Source: Choristoneura fumiferana
Lineage: Eukaryota; Arthropoda; Insecta; Lepidoptera; Tortricidae
Assembly (NCBI RefSeq): GCF_025370935.1
Contig: NC_133472.1
Location: forward strand, 5,640,516-5,704,515
Direction of reading: 5' to 3'
DNA: 64,000 bases
The notes below the pieces were generated by a model. It worked only from the letters and a program-made list of their open reading frames with translations. It was not told the DNA's origin and ran no database searches. The translations under genes were made by a program, and so were the position numbers. Shown in pieces: positions 9,381-21,084 of the stretch (its first letter is position 1; each line of letters begins with the position of its first letter).

Positions 9381-10427
9381 TAAACAACCTTAAGTTGAAC
9401 CAGACTGAAACTTGAAACTGGAATTTCAGAAAACTTTAAAATAGCTTTATCGTTTATTTGTTACAAATGTAATGAATTAGTAATAATAGCTCTACACAAA
9501 GCAGAAATAAAGCTGGACGTTACGAATATCCGGTCCAGCATCGTAAAGCCCGCGTTGCAATGCTAATGTGCAGACATGCAAATCCCCTGGGCACAAAGAG
9601 TGCTAACCTCGTAATCCTGAGTCAGCATGCGCGGGCACACCGCCGCGCTAAGCACGCGAGGTACCGTCAGCGTCAAAGTAGCGGATCACTCTTTTACTTT
9701 GTCGTATTAGCACATTTGTCACATTTGTATGGTGTTAAGTACCTACTTACGTTGCTGTAAAATGCCAAAGTACAAAAGTATGCAACTATACTTTTGATGG
9801 TGACCGTATGTAGGATTTAATAGGGTTTTCTTAAGGTGGTTTTACATTACATGGAGCTTGATGGCGTCGTACTCACTTCACCTCACCATAGTCACTCCGG
9901 CCAAGACGGTCATAATGTTGGTAGAGATGTTAAAATCCGTATTAATAAGGGCCTGCGGATGCAGGTAAAATCCGTCGCACGCGACGTACGCTGTTAGCAC
10001 TGCTCATTGTGCTCATACTGTTTTTCAATGGGCGTCCATCCGCTCCGTGCAAACCGCATCAGCTAGCGTCGTCTCTGAGCAAAAGACTCGACTGAATTTC
10101 AATGCGCCTTCGGCTCCAAAACTATAAATTTCCAACCCAGCTTCTATCTCGTCGAGCCCAGGTGGGACAGTAGCGCTGATTTTTTTCGTACATGCGCCCG
10201 CGCCACATTCCGATCAGTTGTCGAACGTGTCACCCAGATAATGGACACTTGGGTAAACAACTAGTTGGGACACTAACGGAATAGCATTAGCTAACGCGCT
10301 AGTTGCGACGTTATTATCACCTTGGTGGCCTGATTCGGACCAAGATTTTTCTTTCATAGGTACCTACGCATTTTCTTGTCTGCGAGAGAAGGCCTGTTCT
10401 TTCCACCAGAGATGGGCGAGGATACAA
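9381..10427. other. Intronic stretch, no feature recognised
   Basis: Moderately GC-balanced and apparently single-copy within the window. ORFs are short and domain-free. The GC-richer part at 9,950-10,280 could be regulatory, but nothing specific is visible. Confidence 0.35.
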
Positions 10428-10600
10428 TACAATAACTCTTTATTGCACATCAACAGATATGTAGCAAGCAATTACAGAAAAGGTATATACACAGAGACTT
10501 TCTGAGGTAAGCAATAGGCGGCCTTATCGCTTCAGAGCGATCTCTTCCAAGCAACCTTTACAATGGAATGGATGGAGAAGTAAGGAATACATTTTAGCTG
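10428..10600 (-). mobile_element. LINE 3' end with TTGTA-rich tail, minus strand
   Basis: GGATACAATACAATAACTCT and TTATTGCACATC read on the minus strand as a 3' tail after a terminal LINE coding remnant (the AGCGATCTCTTCCAAGCAAC block). A second tail of the same family is at 28,858-28,895, with a trace near 32,405. Confidence 0.55.
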
Positions 10601-11047
10601 GTGGTGAATTCACATTACATTACAGCAATATCAAGAATACATATATATTTATACAATACACATACACAACAAATCCAAATAGATAGGTAGATACTCATAA
10701 ATAAACTAACAGTTATAACATTCACACGCAAGACGACAGATAGGTACGTTGCGAGGTATGTTTTTCTCATTCTCATGAACCAAAAGAAACGTTTCATTGA
10801 CCTCTTTAGCCGAGAGCCTACATGTTTTGGAATACTTGGCCCTCACATCAGTTTGCTTCATTGTGATTGGAATGAATCAATTCAAAAGACAGTCATTAAA
10901 AACTTGTTTCCATACAAATGTCGCGGAACCAAAACCTACAGGGTACTCACAATTGTCACAGAAACTTGTAAGGTAGGGTAGCTCTTCTAACACAATCAAT
11001 GAGTGAAGTCTGAAAAAGTTAATTTTCTATGTTAGTAACCATCAAAA
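10601..11047. other. Intronic stretch, low-complexity AT
   Basis: AT-rich with ATACATATATATTTATACAA tracts. A CAATTGTCACAGAAACTTGT segment is not assigned. Confidence 0.3.
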
Positions 11048-11597
11048 AACCGGCCAAGAGCGTGTCGGACACACCCGAAATAGGGTTCCGTAGCCATTAC
11101 GAAAAAAATAAGTAATATTTTTCTAAGGATTTCGTATTTTATACGGAATCTTCCCTAGTTTAGGTATATTTTATACCTTAGGCTGCTATTTACTCTTAAA
11201 CTACTAATAATTCTCAAGCAAACTTAACCGTCATAGTTTTCCTTGAAAGTTTGATATACTTACTACCATCCTGAATTTTTTCAAATTTTTCCACCCACCG
11301 GTTTAGATTTTAGAGGGGGGGGACGCTCGATTTTAATGAAAATTTGCACTTTGAAGTTGAATATTTCGCAAACAAATCGCTGAATCGAAAAATAATTTCA
11401 AAGACCTATCCAACGATACCCCACACTATAGGGTTGGGTGAGAAAAAAAAACATCCCCACTTTACGTCTATGGGAGGTACCCTAAAATATATTTTTTTTA
11501 GTTTTTTGTTCTACCATTTTGTCGGCATAGTTTACATATATATCCGTGCAAAATTACAGCTTTCCAGCATGATAGTCTCTGAGCAAAGCCGCGGACG

Positions 11598-11628
<31 letters not shown>

Positions 11629-11690
11629 ATGGCGAAACTATAAGGGTTCCGTTTATGCCATTTTGGCTCCGGAACCCTAAAAATGACCCT
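11048..11690 (+). mobile_element. 'AGGGTTCC' ~640-bp non-autonomous element, full copy
   Basis: It begins AAACCGGCCAAGAGCGTGTC and ends at GGCTCCGGAACCCTAAAAAT. Internally it has TTTATACCTTAGGCTGCTAT, a GGGGGGGGACGCTCGATTTT block, CTTTACGTCTATGGGAGGTA and a GACAGACAGACAGACAGACA microsatellite at 11,600-11,628. It is non-coding. Members appear in both orientations across the window. Confidence 0.7.
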
Positions 11691-11852
11691 ACACTGCGTA
11701 CATTTTGCTTCCCTGCGTTTTTTTAACCGAGTCGACCTGCTCTTGGCCGAGTTTTTTATGCCATTGCCTTAGAGCAAGCTGACAAACCGGTCAAATAATT
11801 AGAGAGCACATACGATAAAAAAAGTGGCGCGCAGTCCGAAACTAGATCTATG

Positions 11853-11953
11853 TACAGTCACTGCATTAATATCTGACACGTCCTACCGGCTCTAGAAGTA
11901 GAGTCGTATCAGATATTTATGCACGCTTCGTTGTGTCAGGAACTGTGAGTGTA
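11853..11953. mobile_element. Foldback MITE 'TACAGTCAC'
   Basis: TACAGTCACTGCATTAATAT at the left and AACTGTGAGTGTA at the right are terminal inverted repeats around CTGACACGTCCTACCGGCTC and TCGTATCAGATATTTATGCA. A longer copy is at 51,327-51,461. Confidence 0.65.
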
Positions 11954-12344
11954 CCATCGCGAACCGGGATTTTTGACCCCTCGCCACTTTATTTAATTAA
12001 TTAAGCCGAGTTATACATACCTATGGTCCCTAAATATAGTCAATAACGGTGGTAAGTGGCTCAACAATCCCTGTTCGCGACTGTACACCGCTATAAGACA
12101 AGGCAGTCTCACACAATACCACGTCATCATTAAGAAGGTTTATTGACATAGACAGCCAGACATGAAAAATGGTGGTTGTCAGATTTTTCTTATAGATTGT
12201 GCTATGTAGAAGAGATACCTTCATACAAATTTCAAGTTTCTAGGACAGCCAGAAGTACCTACGGCCATAGAACCTTTTGAAAGGAAAAGTCATTAGCCAT
12301 CAGCCTATAAAAAAAAAATCGATTAAGGCAATTTGTATGCAGCC
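11954..12344. other. Intronic stretch, no feature recognised
   Basis: Nothing recognisable apart from the approach to the repeat fragment at 12,345. Confidence 0.3.
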
Positions 12345-12475
12345 CCTTTATAGGGTTCCGTAGCTAAAATGGCAAAAACGGAACCCTGACAGTTTCGCGA
12401 TGTCTGTCTGTCTTTCCGTCCTTCCGCGGCTTTGCTTAGTGCTAGAAAGCTGTAATTGTACACAGATTACTTAAT
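12345..12475 (-). repeat. 'AGGGTTCCGTAGC' fragment
   Basis: AGGGTTCCGTAGCTAAAATG and GATGTCTGTCTGTCTTTCCG mark a truncated copy of the 11,048-11,690 family. Confidence 0.5.
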
Positions 12476-12754
12476 ATAGTATTACTACGTAACAGATACG
12501 AGTACATTTATTCGGAACAAAATCTTGAATAAATACCGCGATCATAGCCTCCGTCTCGTTAGGAATGGTTACGAGCTAAAATGTACCCAATTGCCTGAGT
12601 GTAGGTTGATTATCGCTTCGCAGTCGTCAACAACAGTGACGCCAACAGTAACACCATGGCTGGTTGGTTAGATAAAAATTAATTCTAGAATATTTATTTA
12701 TGTAATAAAAATAAAATCCTGTGAACATTTTTGCTTTGTTTAAGTTTATAATTT

Positions 12755-13445
12755 TTACGACACTGCTGGAAAATGTGGTCATAGATGACCTAAATCCAGT
12801 ACACAAAACTGCTTAAATATTTGTACCTTTGACAACTGTACTCCTTTATGGCTCGCAAACACGGCAGCAATGCAACACGTTAAGGTAAACAGGTCGTATC
12901 TATATGGGTTTCATAGTAGGGCACGACTTTTTCGAATATATTTCAGACCAATTTTCTTGGCCTGCTGAAACGACAATTGGACCAATCAAAACTATTCGTC
13001 TGCTGCATGTGAAATTAAATGGATCAATGAGAATGCGCGTTATTTATGACTTTGATGACGCATTTTTTTTCTTAAACGCATAATATGCACAAATGATTAA
13101 AATTTTTAATGTATGAAAAAACGCCGCAACTTTACCTTTTTAAGCCTGTCGCGCACTGCACTGCAGTAAAAAAATAATTATGTAACAAAAAAAAACAGAA
13201 ATCGGCGGGAGTAATGCAATCTTTTGATTATCATTGTCTGTTTTGTGGTATAATAATTAAACGTGTTGATAAATATGCACCCACTATATTTTCGCAGTAG
13301 TCGTGAAAAGCACGATGTTTAGTCTCGGCCAAAAGTGCAATAGATGAACTCGTATTATTGAACCCTTTCGGGTCGGCCTTCGAACTAACTCGTTCTTCTA
13401 TTGCTTACTTTTCAGCCTCTACAATAATGTACTATTCTTATTCTT
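12755..13445 (+). repeat. ~700-bp dispersed repeat, copy 1
   Basis: ACGACACTGCTGGAAAATGT, CTAAATCCAGTACACAAAAC, GGCCTGCTGAAACGACAATT and GCAGTAGTCGTGAAAAGCAC recur in the same order at 19,855-20,960. Unknown class; no termini or coding capacity were found. It ends near a small inverted pair around TTCGGGTCGGCCTTCGAA. Confidence 0.55.
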
Positions 13446-13599
13446 TGTTTATGTCTGAAAACGACACCTGTGAAAATAACAGCTTTCTAGTAGGTCTATA
13501 AAGGTTTAGGCTGGATGTTGATGAGTCAGTGACTCAGGTCTACTCATTTATATATAATACAGACACAAGGGAAATTCCAATCCAATCCAAGGGAAATGC

Positions 13600-13740
13600 C
13601 TTATCTGTGGCGAGTGCGGTCCGGAAGCTCGTGCGCAATCGACTCATCGTTTTCCGCTCTAATTGTGACGCTGTCTAGCTCCCTCGCGAGCGGGGTGCAC
13701 GCGAGCGAGCGAGACGGGACACTCGGTTAGGATGCGGTCT
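13600..13740. other. GC-rich island, unassigned
   Basis: GTGCGGTCCGGAAGCTCGTG and CACGCGAGCGAGCGAGACGG stand out from AT-rich surroundings. It could be a repeat remnant or a regulatory block; there is no evidence to choose. Confidence 0.3.
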
Positions 13741-13869
13741 TCAGCTTTGACTGGCAATGTCGTGTGTAGTGATGTAACTAATGTCCCATTTTCTACCATT
13801 AAATATCCAACTCTAATATTCGCAAATGCGAATACGATTAAAGGTTTTGAGATCGTTGTTTATCTATAC

Positions 13870-14108
13870 CAGTGGTTCTTAACCGATGGTCCGCGGACCA
13901 CTGGTGGTCCCTGGAAGACCTCGAAGTGGTCCGCGAAGCTATCAACAACGAATTGACAAAACGACGCATCAGTCAAGTAGCGGTCGCAACAGTCCATTTA
14001 TTTACAATTTTACTTTTACCGTATATTACCTTCAAACAGTTGGTGGTCCATGGCAAGACCGAAATTTTGTCAAGTGGTCCCTCCTGACTAAAAGGTTAAG
14101 AACCGCTG
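13870..14108. mobile_element. hAT MITE, 239 bp, perfect 8-bp target-site duplication
   Basis: Terminal inverted repeats are CAGTGGTTCTTAACCGATGG and AAAAGGTTAAGAACCGCTG. ATCTATAC directly flanks both ends (13,862-13,869 and 14,109-14,116). The CAGTGGTTCT start and 8-bp duplication are hAT hallmarks. Several internal copies of GTGGTCC near both ends look like subterminal transposase-binding repeats. No transposase is encoded. Confidence 0.9.
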
Positions 14109-14420
14109 ATCTATACTAATATTATAAAGAGGAAAGTTTTGTATTTTGAATGTTTGTTACGATTAAGGTCAAAAACTACAAGACCGATTTTAAAAAGTCT
14201 TTCATCATTACAATGCCTCATTATCCAAAAGTGACATATTTACCACCAGAAAAATTAAGAACTCTTACTAAAACTTCAATAATGTATTAGGTACACCTTG
14301 GGTGTAAAAAATATTGCCATAAAATGTCTTTCTTCGCATGCGCTGCGGAAACTATTGATGACAGCAGCGTTTCCGCGTTGAATGCGAGTCGAGTTTTAAA
14401 CATTCCACCTCATAGTTTGT
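14109..14420 (+). repeat. 'TACTAATATTATAAAGAGGAAAG' repeat
   Basis: CTAATATTATAAAGAGGAAA, TGTTTGTTACGATTAAGGTC, AAATTAAGAACTC and CGCTGCGGAAACTATTGATG recur as a split copy at 18,518-18,555 plus 19,567-19,800. Non-coding. Confidence 0.55.
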
Positions 14421-15380
14421 TTTATCGATTGGAGTTTTAAACGCTCCACCACACTAGTCTGTGATTTTGAGATAATGTAATTTGCACCATGCTCTTTTTT
14501 TAACATTAGGTACTAATCTCAAGACTGATGAAATCATCTTTAAAAATATTATTATATTAGATATATTTTTGCCAATGAGAAACATCTGGTTGTCTATGTG
14601 AGAACCCAGTCTGAAATGAACTCCCACTACGTACATTTTGCTTAGGTGCAGGGTTCTGCTAACACTGGATATTCGTAGATACCGACAATTTTTTAAGGAG
14701 CCTACGCTACGGTGCGAGTGCGACTCGCACTTAGCCGATTTTTTTATTTATTTGCTTAATTTTTAGGTGTACGTATAGTACTTTGATCTTCAAAATAGAT
14801 GTTAAAATAAATCTAATGCAATTTTCTTAACGTGTGAAATCACGGGGATTTAATATGTATTTCCGCCTTAATTTAAAACAAACTTCTTGTTTTCAATATA
14901 TCAGGGAAAGCAAGGACGGAACGATACAAAGGTAGGTATTAAAATGATATAAAGAGCAAGAACCGTTCATCGGTTTTTGAAAGTATCCTTGGCGATTATA
15001 CGGTTTTCTGAGAGGTTCGAGATTGGAAATAGTGAATTAGAAAAGACTGTCTCAAGTGTTCAAGGACGTAGCACGCCGCACGCGTCAAGTAGGTTTTGTT
15101 ACACTTGGAACTGATAACTGCAACGTGCCAGATTGTTGACGATTGATAACACCCGTTTGTGGGCGTATGAATGTATGCTGTTTTTACTTGTTCTAAGTCA
15201 CAAGTTGAGTTTTTACGGTACTTCCTTAACATTCGCATTCGCACATTCGCATCCTAAATATTCGAATTCGCATTCGCATTCGCGAATGTGATAGAAATGA
15301 CATTCGTGACATCTCTAATAAGGACCGTGCAAAGCAGGTGGTAGGGGGAGCCGAAACAATCACAGCGCTTGCTACAGCTA
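14421..15380. other. Intronic stretch, mostly unassigned
   Basis: CGAGTGCGACTCGCACTTAG at about 14,720 is the 3' end of an 'AGGGTTCC' element. An ATTCGCATTCGC-type simple repeat lies at 15,231-15,295. Otherwise nothing is recognised. Confidence 0.35.
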
Positions 15381-15388
15381 AAAAATTA

Positions 15389-16700
15389 GGGTTAGTCTCA
15401 CTTCGTCTAAAAAGCAACTGGTCTATGTAGCATGTGGTCTAAAAAGCAGCTGGTCTAAGTAGCAAATGGTCTATAAGGCAGCTGGTCTAAGTAGCAAGTT
15501 GTCTATAAGGCAACTGGTCTGAGTAGTAAGTGGTCTAAAACGCAAATGGAAGCTGGTCTAAAACGCTTTTCGCCTAAAACGCAACTGGTCTAAAAATACA
15601 ACTCGTCTATAACGCTACTCGTCTAAAACGCTTCTCATCTAAAATGCAACTGGTCTAAAACTTTTTCAGTCTAAATCTCATCTCGTCAAAGATGCAAGTG
15701 GTCTAAATACAAATTAGTCTCACTACCATACGTACGAAATCTTTTTGAGTAGGCTTCATTACGACTTCAAACTAATATTATAAATGCGAAAGTTGGTGTG
15801 TTTGTTACAATTACGCGTAAACTAAATAGCATAAAATAAAATTAATTTACAACATCAAAAGCAATGCTCGCTTTGCTCGTGGTTCAATCCCAGAATCCTT
15901 CGCTTGCTCGAGTTTCAATTATAAGCACTCGTGCCAAACAGTAACTTTCCACCCTTGCATAACAAATAACTATTAGACAAGCTTTTATTTAACTTTACGA
16001 TTGGGCTCAAATTTGCTATACATGCGTATATTTGCTGACAATGTAATAATATGGTACCATAGAGCTGAACTGATGATGGAGTAACGAAACAATAAGATAG
16101 TCCCGCCGTGTTTGGGCTCATCACAATTGCCTTGATTAAGCAAAGGAAGGAAAGTATGCACAGTCGGCAATAAAAGCTTGTTTTAAAAAATAATTGTAGA
16201 CATGAACGTATTTCTTTATTGTATGTTATATAGCTAGTATAGGCATAATATAGGTCTAAGGAATAAAATACTTCTTCATATTTAGACCAAGTGGCGTTTA
16301 AAACCGATTATCAGGTAGCTTAAGACCACTTGTTACTTAGGCCATCTGCGTTTTAGACCTATGGCTATGGTGTCTTAGGCCATTTAAATTTTAGACTACT
16401 TGCTACTTAGACCAGCTGCTTTATAGACTACTTGCTACTTAGACCAGCTGCTTTATAGGCCACTTGATAATTAGACCAGTTGCCTTATAGACCACTTGCT
16501 ACTTAGACTAGCTGCTTTATAGACCACTTGCTAATTGGACCAGCTTTCTTATAGACCACTTACTACTTAGACCAGTTGCTTTTTAGACCACTTGCTACTT
16601 AGATCAGTTGCCTTATAGACCACTTGCTACTTAGACCAGCTGCTTTTTAGACCACATGCTACATAGACCAGTTGCTTTTTAGACGAGGTGAGACTAACCC
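15389..16700. mobile_element. Word-array foldback element 2, hAT-like, 1.31 kb
   Basis: The outer ends are inverted: GGGTTAGTCTCACTTCGTCT at the left, and the complement of AGACGAGGTGAGACTAACCC at the right. AAAAATTA flanks both ends exactly (15,381-15,388 and 16,701-16,708), an 8-bp target-site duplication. Each arm (15,389-15,725 and 16,278-16,700) is a run of alternating short units, GGTCTAAGTAGCAA, GGTCTATAAGGCAGCT and variants, with the orientation mirrored between arms. The centre (15,726-16,277) holds unrelated repeat fragments, including a 'TACAAGC'-family piece at 15,979-16,190. It has no coding capacity. Confidence 0.85.
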
Positions 16701-16708
16701 AAAAATTA

Positions 16709-17249
16709 AACCGATGTTGCTGGCAGGAGCTGTCAGAATTGTACGGTTTTGCAATACTTACACTTTAAACTGTAATTAAGATAACACATCTTGTTAAGAC
16801 GATTATTATTATTATAGTCTTAACAAGATGTGTTGATATGTAATGTAAAAACACTAAAAAGAGTAGTGACTGCAAATTCTACAGATTTCCAAAAGTATGG
16901 TGTAAGCAAGAACAACGAAATAAATGTATAATTTCCGTTAGAAGAAATTCGTGCCGTTACAAGCAAATTATCTTTTAACTGAAAGTAACAATATTAAAGT
17001 AATTGTCGATACGATCATACGAGTAATAAGATTAACCGTGTACGCGTTATATTTATGGTTTGACGATTAGTCCTTTACTTAGATTAACAAATAAACGCAT
17101 TCCCATGTCCAGTTCAGGGAGTATATCTACATATACAGCCACAGCGTCAAATATAATACATCGACCTTATAAATTAGTGGCATAAAGTGGATAGATATTT
17201 TTGACCTCTTGGTCTTGGTTCTTGGTATTCTTATGTTGAAGACATTCCT
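16709..17249. other. Intronic stretch with a small inverted repeat
   Basis: AACACATCTTGTTAAGACGA and ATAGTCTTAACAAGATGTGT at 16,784-16,834 form a short perfect hairpin around an ATTATT spacer, possibly a decayed MITE. The rest is unassigned. Confidence 0.4.
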
Positions 17250-17450
17250 CCATTACGCACGAAGCGGTTTGCCTCTTCTTTCATTATGCGGACGGCCAAG
17301 GAGTGGAATTCTCTGCTGAGGTCAGTTTTTCCGGAATGCTATAATCTGGACATCTTTAAGTTCAAAGTGAAAGCTTCTAGGCAAACGTGTACCATCTTAG
17401 ACCTCATCTTCGCCTTCCATCAAGCGAGATTGAGGCCAAACGTAAGCCAA
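17250..17450 (+). pseudogene. LINE reverse-transcriptase C-terminal remnant
   Basis: The plus-strand reading SSFIMRTAKEWNSLLRSVFP followed by ECYNLDIFKFKVK matches the usual tail of insect non-LTR retrotransposon ORF2 (RTAxEWNSLPxxVFPxxYNLxxFK). It is short, 5'-truncated and decays into AT-rich DNA. Confidence 0.65.
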
Positions 17451-18084
17451 TTTTTTTTATATATATATTGTTCTCATGCCCTTGACTGTCCATATCATCA
17501 ACATTGTGACCGTGTTTCAAAATTCAACGATCTAGATCACGAGTGAACCGAACTGGAGTGGAGAGTATCAGCCCACGCATTCTTCGATTTTTATTTTTGG
17601 CACATTTGTCACACTCGGAGTTTCTATATGTTCCAGTGTCAACTGCCGAAGAGAATATTAAAAGATAGAGAAGTAGATACTCCATTGTCTTGTATGACGG
17701 AGCCGATGATAAACTCACTGATTCTTACTACGCTGTAGACCCTTGAATTTTTGGAGCTACATCGACGAGAACGGAACGCGTTCAATGTCGCTGTTATCGC
17801 CGATAGCACTATCGGCAGATATATTATCAATTAATGTACTCCTGACGGAATTATGCGCTCAATAGCGCAAGGTCGCAAGAGAGGTTAGACAATGTTTGGG
17901 CTTTGGGCTACCACTCTACTACTACAAAACAGTCCAATCAATCTTCATCAAGGCAAGTGGACACTGCCATTTTGTTTTACATTTTGTTCTAAGGCCGCTG
18001 AACTCTTAACTGAGTTGTAGTCGGTTGAGGATTGGCGGCGAACCTATCTATATGATTAAACTTTTGGGAACTAACCTAACCAAG
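17451..18084. other. Intronic stretch, no feature recognised
   Basis: Nothing assigned apart from a weak inverted pair around CGCTGTTATCGCCGATAGCA at about 17,788. Confidence 0.3.
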
Positions 18085-18300
18085 AAAAAAGTTGGAAAAC
18101 CCCCGACTTTGTGACTTCAAAGTTCAATATCTCAAAAACAGCTGAGCCGTATATTGATAAAATATGTCTAAGAACCATCGGTAGAAAACCTCCTTTCCTT
18201 GCTTAAGAAAATACACTAGGTACATAACATTTTCTTTTGGTTACGGAAAAAATTGAGTTGGCAAATGAAACATTTGATAAACCTTTCTTTCTTTCTTTCA
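18085..18300 (-). repeat. 'ACCCCCGAC' repeat fragment and CTTT microsatellite
   Basis: GAAAACCCCCGACTTTGTGA, TCAATATCTCAAAAACAGCT and ATATGTCTAAGAACCATCGG are the reverse of 37,803-38,010. A CTTTCTTTCTTTC run is at 18,285-18,299. Confidence 0.5.
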
Positions 18301-18517
18301 AACAGTAATTCTGCGAAAAGGCATTTAAAGGTATTTAAAAGGGCGGCAATGCCGTGATCGCCAGGGGCGCTTAGATGGCTAAGGCCGGCCCTGCCAGCAA
18401 ACTATTGTGCCACCGCAGCAAACCGGTGGAAGCCCCGTGACTGCCTGTTTCCACCCGCCGGTACCGTAAGCCCATTATTACACAGATCGATACGATAACG
18501 AGGGCACCGTGCAAATA
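18301..18517. other. GC-richer unassigned stretch
   Basis: GGGCGGCAATGCCGTGATCG and CGCAGCAAACCGGTGGAAGC may be part of a LINE coding region (non-LTR 3' part), but the translation is not convincing. Confidence 0.3.
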
Positions 18518-18555
18518 TATACCAATATAATATTATAAAAAGGCAAGATTTGTAT

Positions 18556-19244
18556 TTTTAACCGACTTAAAAAAAGAGGAGGTTATCAATTCGGTTGTAT
18601 TTTTTTTAATGTTTGTTACCTCAGATCAGAACTCCGTCATTTATGAACCGATCTGAAATTTAATTTTTTGCGTTCGTCTAGGAATGTCTTCAATTAGGTC
18701 CCATAAGCACCAAATCAAGATCCGATGATTAAATCTTAAGGAAATCGAGGGAACTCTTCAAATATTGTAGGGACCCCTATAGTAAATTGGATATATTTAG
18801 TAGTAACTCGTGCATTTGCTCTTGAAAACCATCATTTGGTGAAGTGGAACTGATGATGAAGACCACAGTTGACCATCGGAGTTACTACTCAATAACAAGT
18901 ATTTCACCAAATTCAACAATTTTAATTACTTTGACACAGTTGCTAAGCAATTTATGCTCCTCGTAATGCATATGGTAAAACGGGTGATGATGCACCAGGA
19001 ATCCTCAATAATGAACGTCTCTGCATCGATAAAAGCATTCTTCAAATAATTTTCTACCAGTCTAAAGTCGGTGCCTCAGCACGAGCCAGCAGGAGTGATT
19101 GAAGCCCAATATAAAGTGCGTAGGTGAGGTAGATGACTATAGGTCCACTCCTGCTGGCTCGTGCTGAGGCACCGACCGACTTCAGACTGCATGGTAGAAA
19201 ATTACGATGGATGGTTTTTTTGTAGTCGGTTCAATTTTTTTTTT
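18556..19244 (+). mobile_element. 'AACCGACTT' element with long internal hairpin
   Basis: It starts AACCGACTTAAAAAAAGAGG and ends near TTTTGTAGTCGGTTCAATTT, so GTCGGTT-type ends are inverted. Inside, 19,065-19,097 (GTCGGTGCCTCAGCACGAGC and on) pairs with 19,145-19,182. The stem is about 32 bp, interrupted only by a CCGA insertion in the right arm, with a loop of about 48 nt. An inverted copy lies at 23,355-24,112 and a part at 51,490-51,830. No coding capacity. Confidence 0.7.
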
Positions 19245-19257
19245 ATTTTTTTTTTTT

Positions 19258-19566
19258 GGAGTAAGCCTTGGTGGCTGAGTGGTTTGACCTATGGCCTCTC
19301 AAGCAGAGGATCGTGGGTTCAAACCCCGGCGCGCACCTCTGAGTTTTTCGAAATTCATGTGCGGAATTACATTTGAAATTTACCACGAGCTTTACGGTGA
19401 AGGAAAACATCGCGAGGAAACCTGCACAACCTTGCGAAGCAATTCAATGGTATGTGTGAAGTTCCCAATCCGCACTGGGCCCACGTAGGAACTATAGCCC
19501 TAGCCCTCTCATTCTGAGAGGAGGCCTGTGCCCAGCAGTGGGACGTATATAGGCTGGGATGATGGG
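19258..19566 (+). mobile_element. tRNA-derived SINE, full-length, TGATG tail
   Basis: The tRNA-like head has GGTGGCTGAGTGGTTTGACC (A box) and GTGGGTTCAAACCCCGG (B box). The body follows (GAAAACATCGCGAGGAAACC), then the 3' end TGCCCAGCAGTGGGACGTAT, ATAGGCTGGGATGATG. A detached 3' end of the same family is at 51,890-51,972. The tail resembles RTE-type LINE 3' ends, so RTE-driven mobilisation is likely. Confidence 0.85.
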
Positions 19567-19854
19567 TTTTTGGATGTTTGTTACAAATAAACTCAAATCT
19601 TCTTGACCGATTTCAAGTATCCTCTCACCATTAGAATGCTACGCTACGTGATCAATAAATGACATAGGCTTATATTTGTTACCAGAAAAAATTAGGTGCC
19701 CTACTAAAACTTCACTGATGTAATTCAAAGTGACAAAAAAAATTGCCATAAAATATCTTTCATCGCAGGCGCTGCGGAAACTATAGATGATAGAACAAAA
19801 AAATGTACCACGATACTAAAACAAAAACAAGATAAGTCGGGTAAAAAAATATTC

Positions 19855-20960
19855 ACACGACACTGCTCGAAAATGTGGCCATAGATTACCTAAATCCAGT
19901 ACACAAAACTGCCTTTATTTGTACATTTACCAGATGACTCATTTAAGGCTCGCAAAACACGAGAACAATGTAACATAGGTATAACGGTAACAGGTCGTAT
20001 CTATTATGTATATGTATTTCATAGTACGATACGACTTTTTCGAATATATTTTAGAACATTTTTTTTTGGCCTGCTGAAACGACAATTGGACCAATAAGTA
20101 AAAACTAATCGTCTTCTGCATGTGAAATTAAATTGAACAATAGAACGCGTCATTTATGAGGTGTTTTTTTTTCTTAGACGCATAATATACATAAAATGTA
20201 CTGGCCACTAAGAACGGACTCGTTTAAAAAATAATGTTTAAAAAAAATCGGCGGGAGCCAAGCGGGAGCAACGCAGTTTTTGGATTGTTATTGTTTGTTT
20301 TGTGATAAATGTTTTTTTCTCAAAAATGTCCGTAAAAGTTGCCATTATTCTTTACATATCAGAAGGTGAAGTGCATAGTTTATGGTCAGCGAAAAATTAA
20401 AAAGTTAAAAAGATTGCAGGCGCGCTAGCTCGACAATAATGAAAGGCTTTTAAAGTTAAAAAGGCCATGGAAATGTTGGCACAAGTCGTATATAGCCAAG
20501 TCTAATGGCCGGTATCAGATATTTCGTTGGAACTCCGGACTTTTTCTATTGGGTCTGAAATAGCTTGTGGTGTTTTATTTTTAATGAAAAAAGGCGGGAA
20601 AGCATAAGAAAAATATTGGGAAGAAATTAAATTTTATAATATATTTTGAGAAAAAGTTTATTCTATTTCAGAATTATTCACCATTTTTGAGAAAAGCTTT
20701 ATATTAGTCTCGGCTGGAATAGCAATTGCTGGCTTCGTATTAGTTAAACGGACTCGCAAGCTCGTCCGTTTAATACTCATACTCAGCCAGCAATTGCCTA
20801 CTTCCAGGCCACGACAATAATCTACTATTATTTCCTCGCAGTAGTCGTGAAAAGGACAATTTTTAGTCTCGGCCAAAAGTGCAATAGATGAACTAGTTAG
20901 TTCGAAGGCCGACTCTTGCTTCCCAGCCTCTATTCTATAAGAATGTACTATTTACTCACA
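19855..20960 (+). repeat. ~700-bp dispersed repeat, copy 2 (expanded)
   Basis: The same blocks as 12,755-13,445 occur in the same order, from ACACGACACTGCTCGAAAAT to CTCGGCCAAAAGTGCAATAG. About 500 bp is inserted or retained between 20,300 and 20,825. That part contains inverted pieces around AATTGCTGGC, GGACTCGCAAGCTCGTCCGT and GCCAGCAATTGCC (20,722-20,798). Confidence 0.55.
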
Positions 20961-21084
20961 AATGTGATGTGATGAAAATATTCTATGTGTGACTTCGGGC
21001 TTCTAATAGACCCTCGTTCGTAATTCCTTATTTACCGCCCTTAAGACACGATGTAGTATATCAACTTCGTCTTCTTATACCTGC

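Larger units (their letters stand above)
18518..19800 (+). repeat. 'TACTAATATTATAAA' repeat split by nested insertions
   Basis: The 5' piece is 18,518-18,555 (ATAATATTATAAAAAGGCAA). The family resumes at 19,567 (GGATGTTTGTTACAAATAAA) through CGCTGCGGAAACTATAGATG at about 19,785. It was interrupted by the element at 18,556-19,244, and that in turn is followed by the SINE at 19,258-19,566. Confidence 0.6.

Noticed and set aside
15389..16700. CRISPR-like array
   Set aside because: Regular short repeats first suggest it, but units are degenerate, spacers are not unique, arms are mirrored, and the genome is an insect's.
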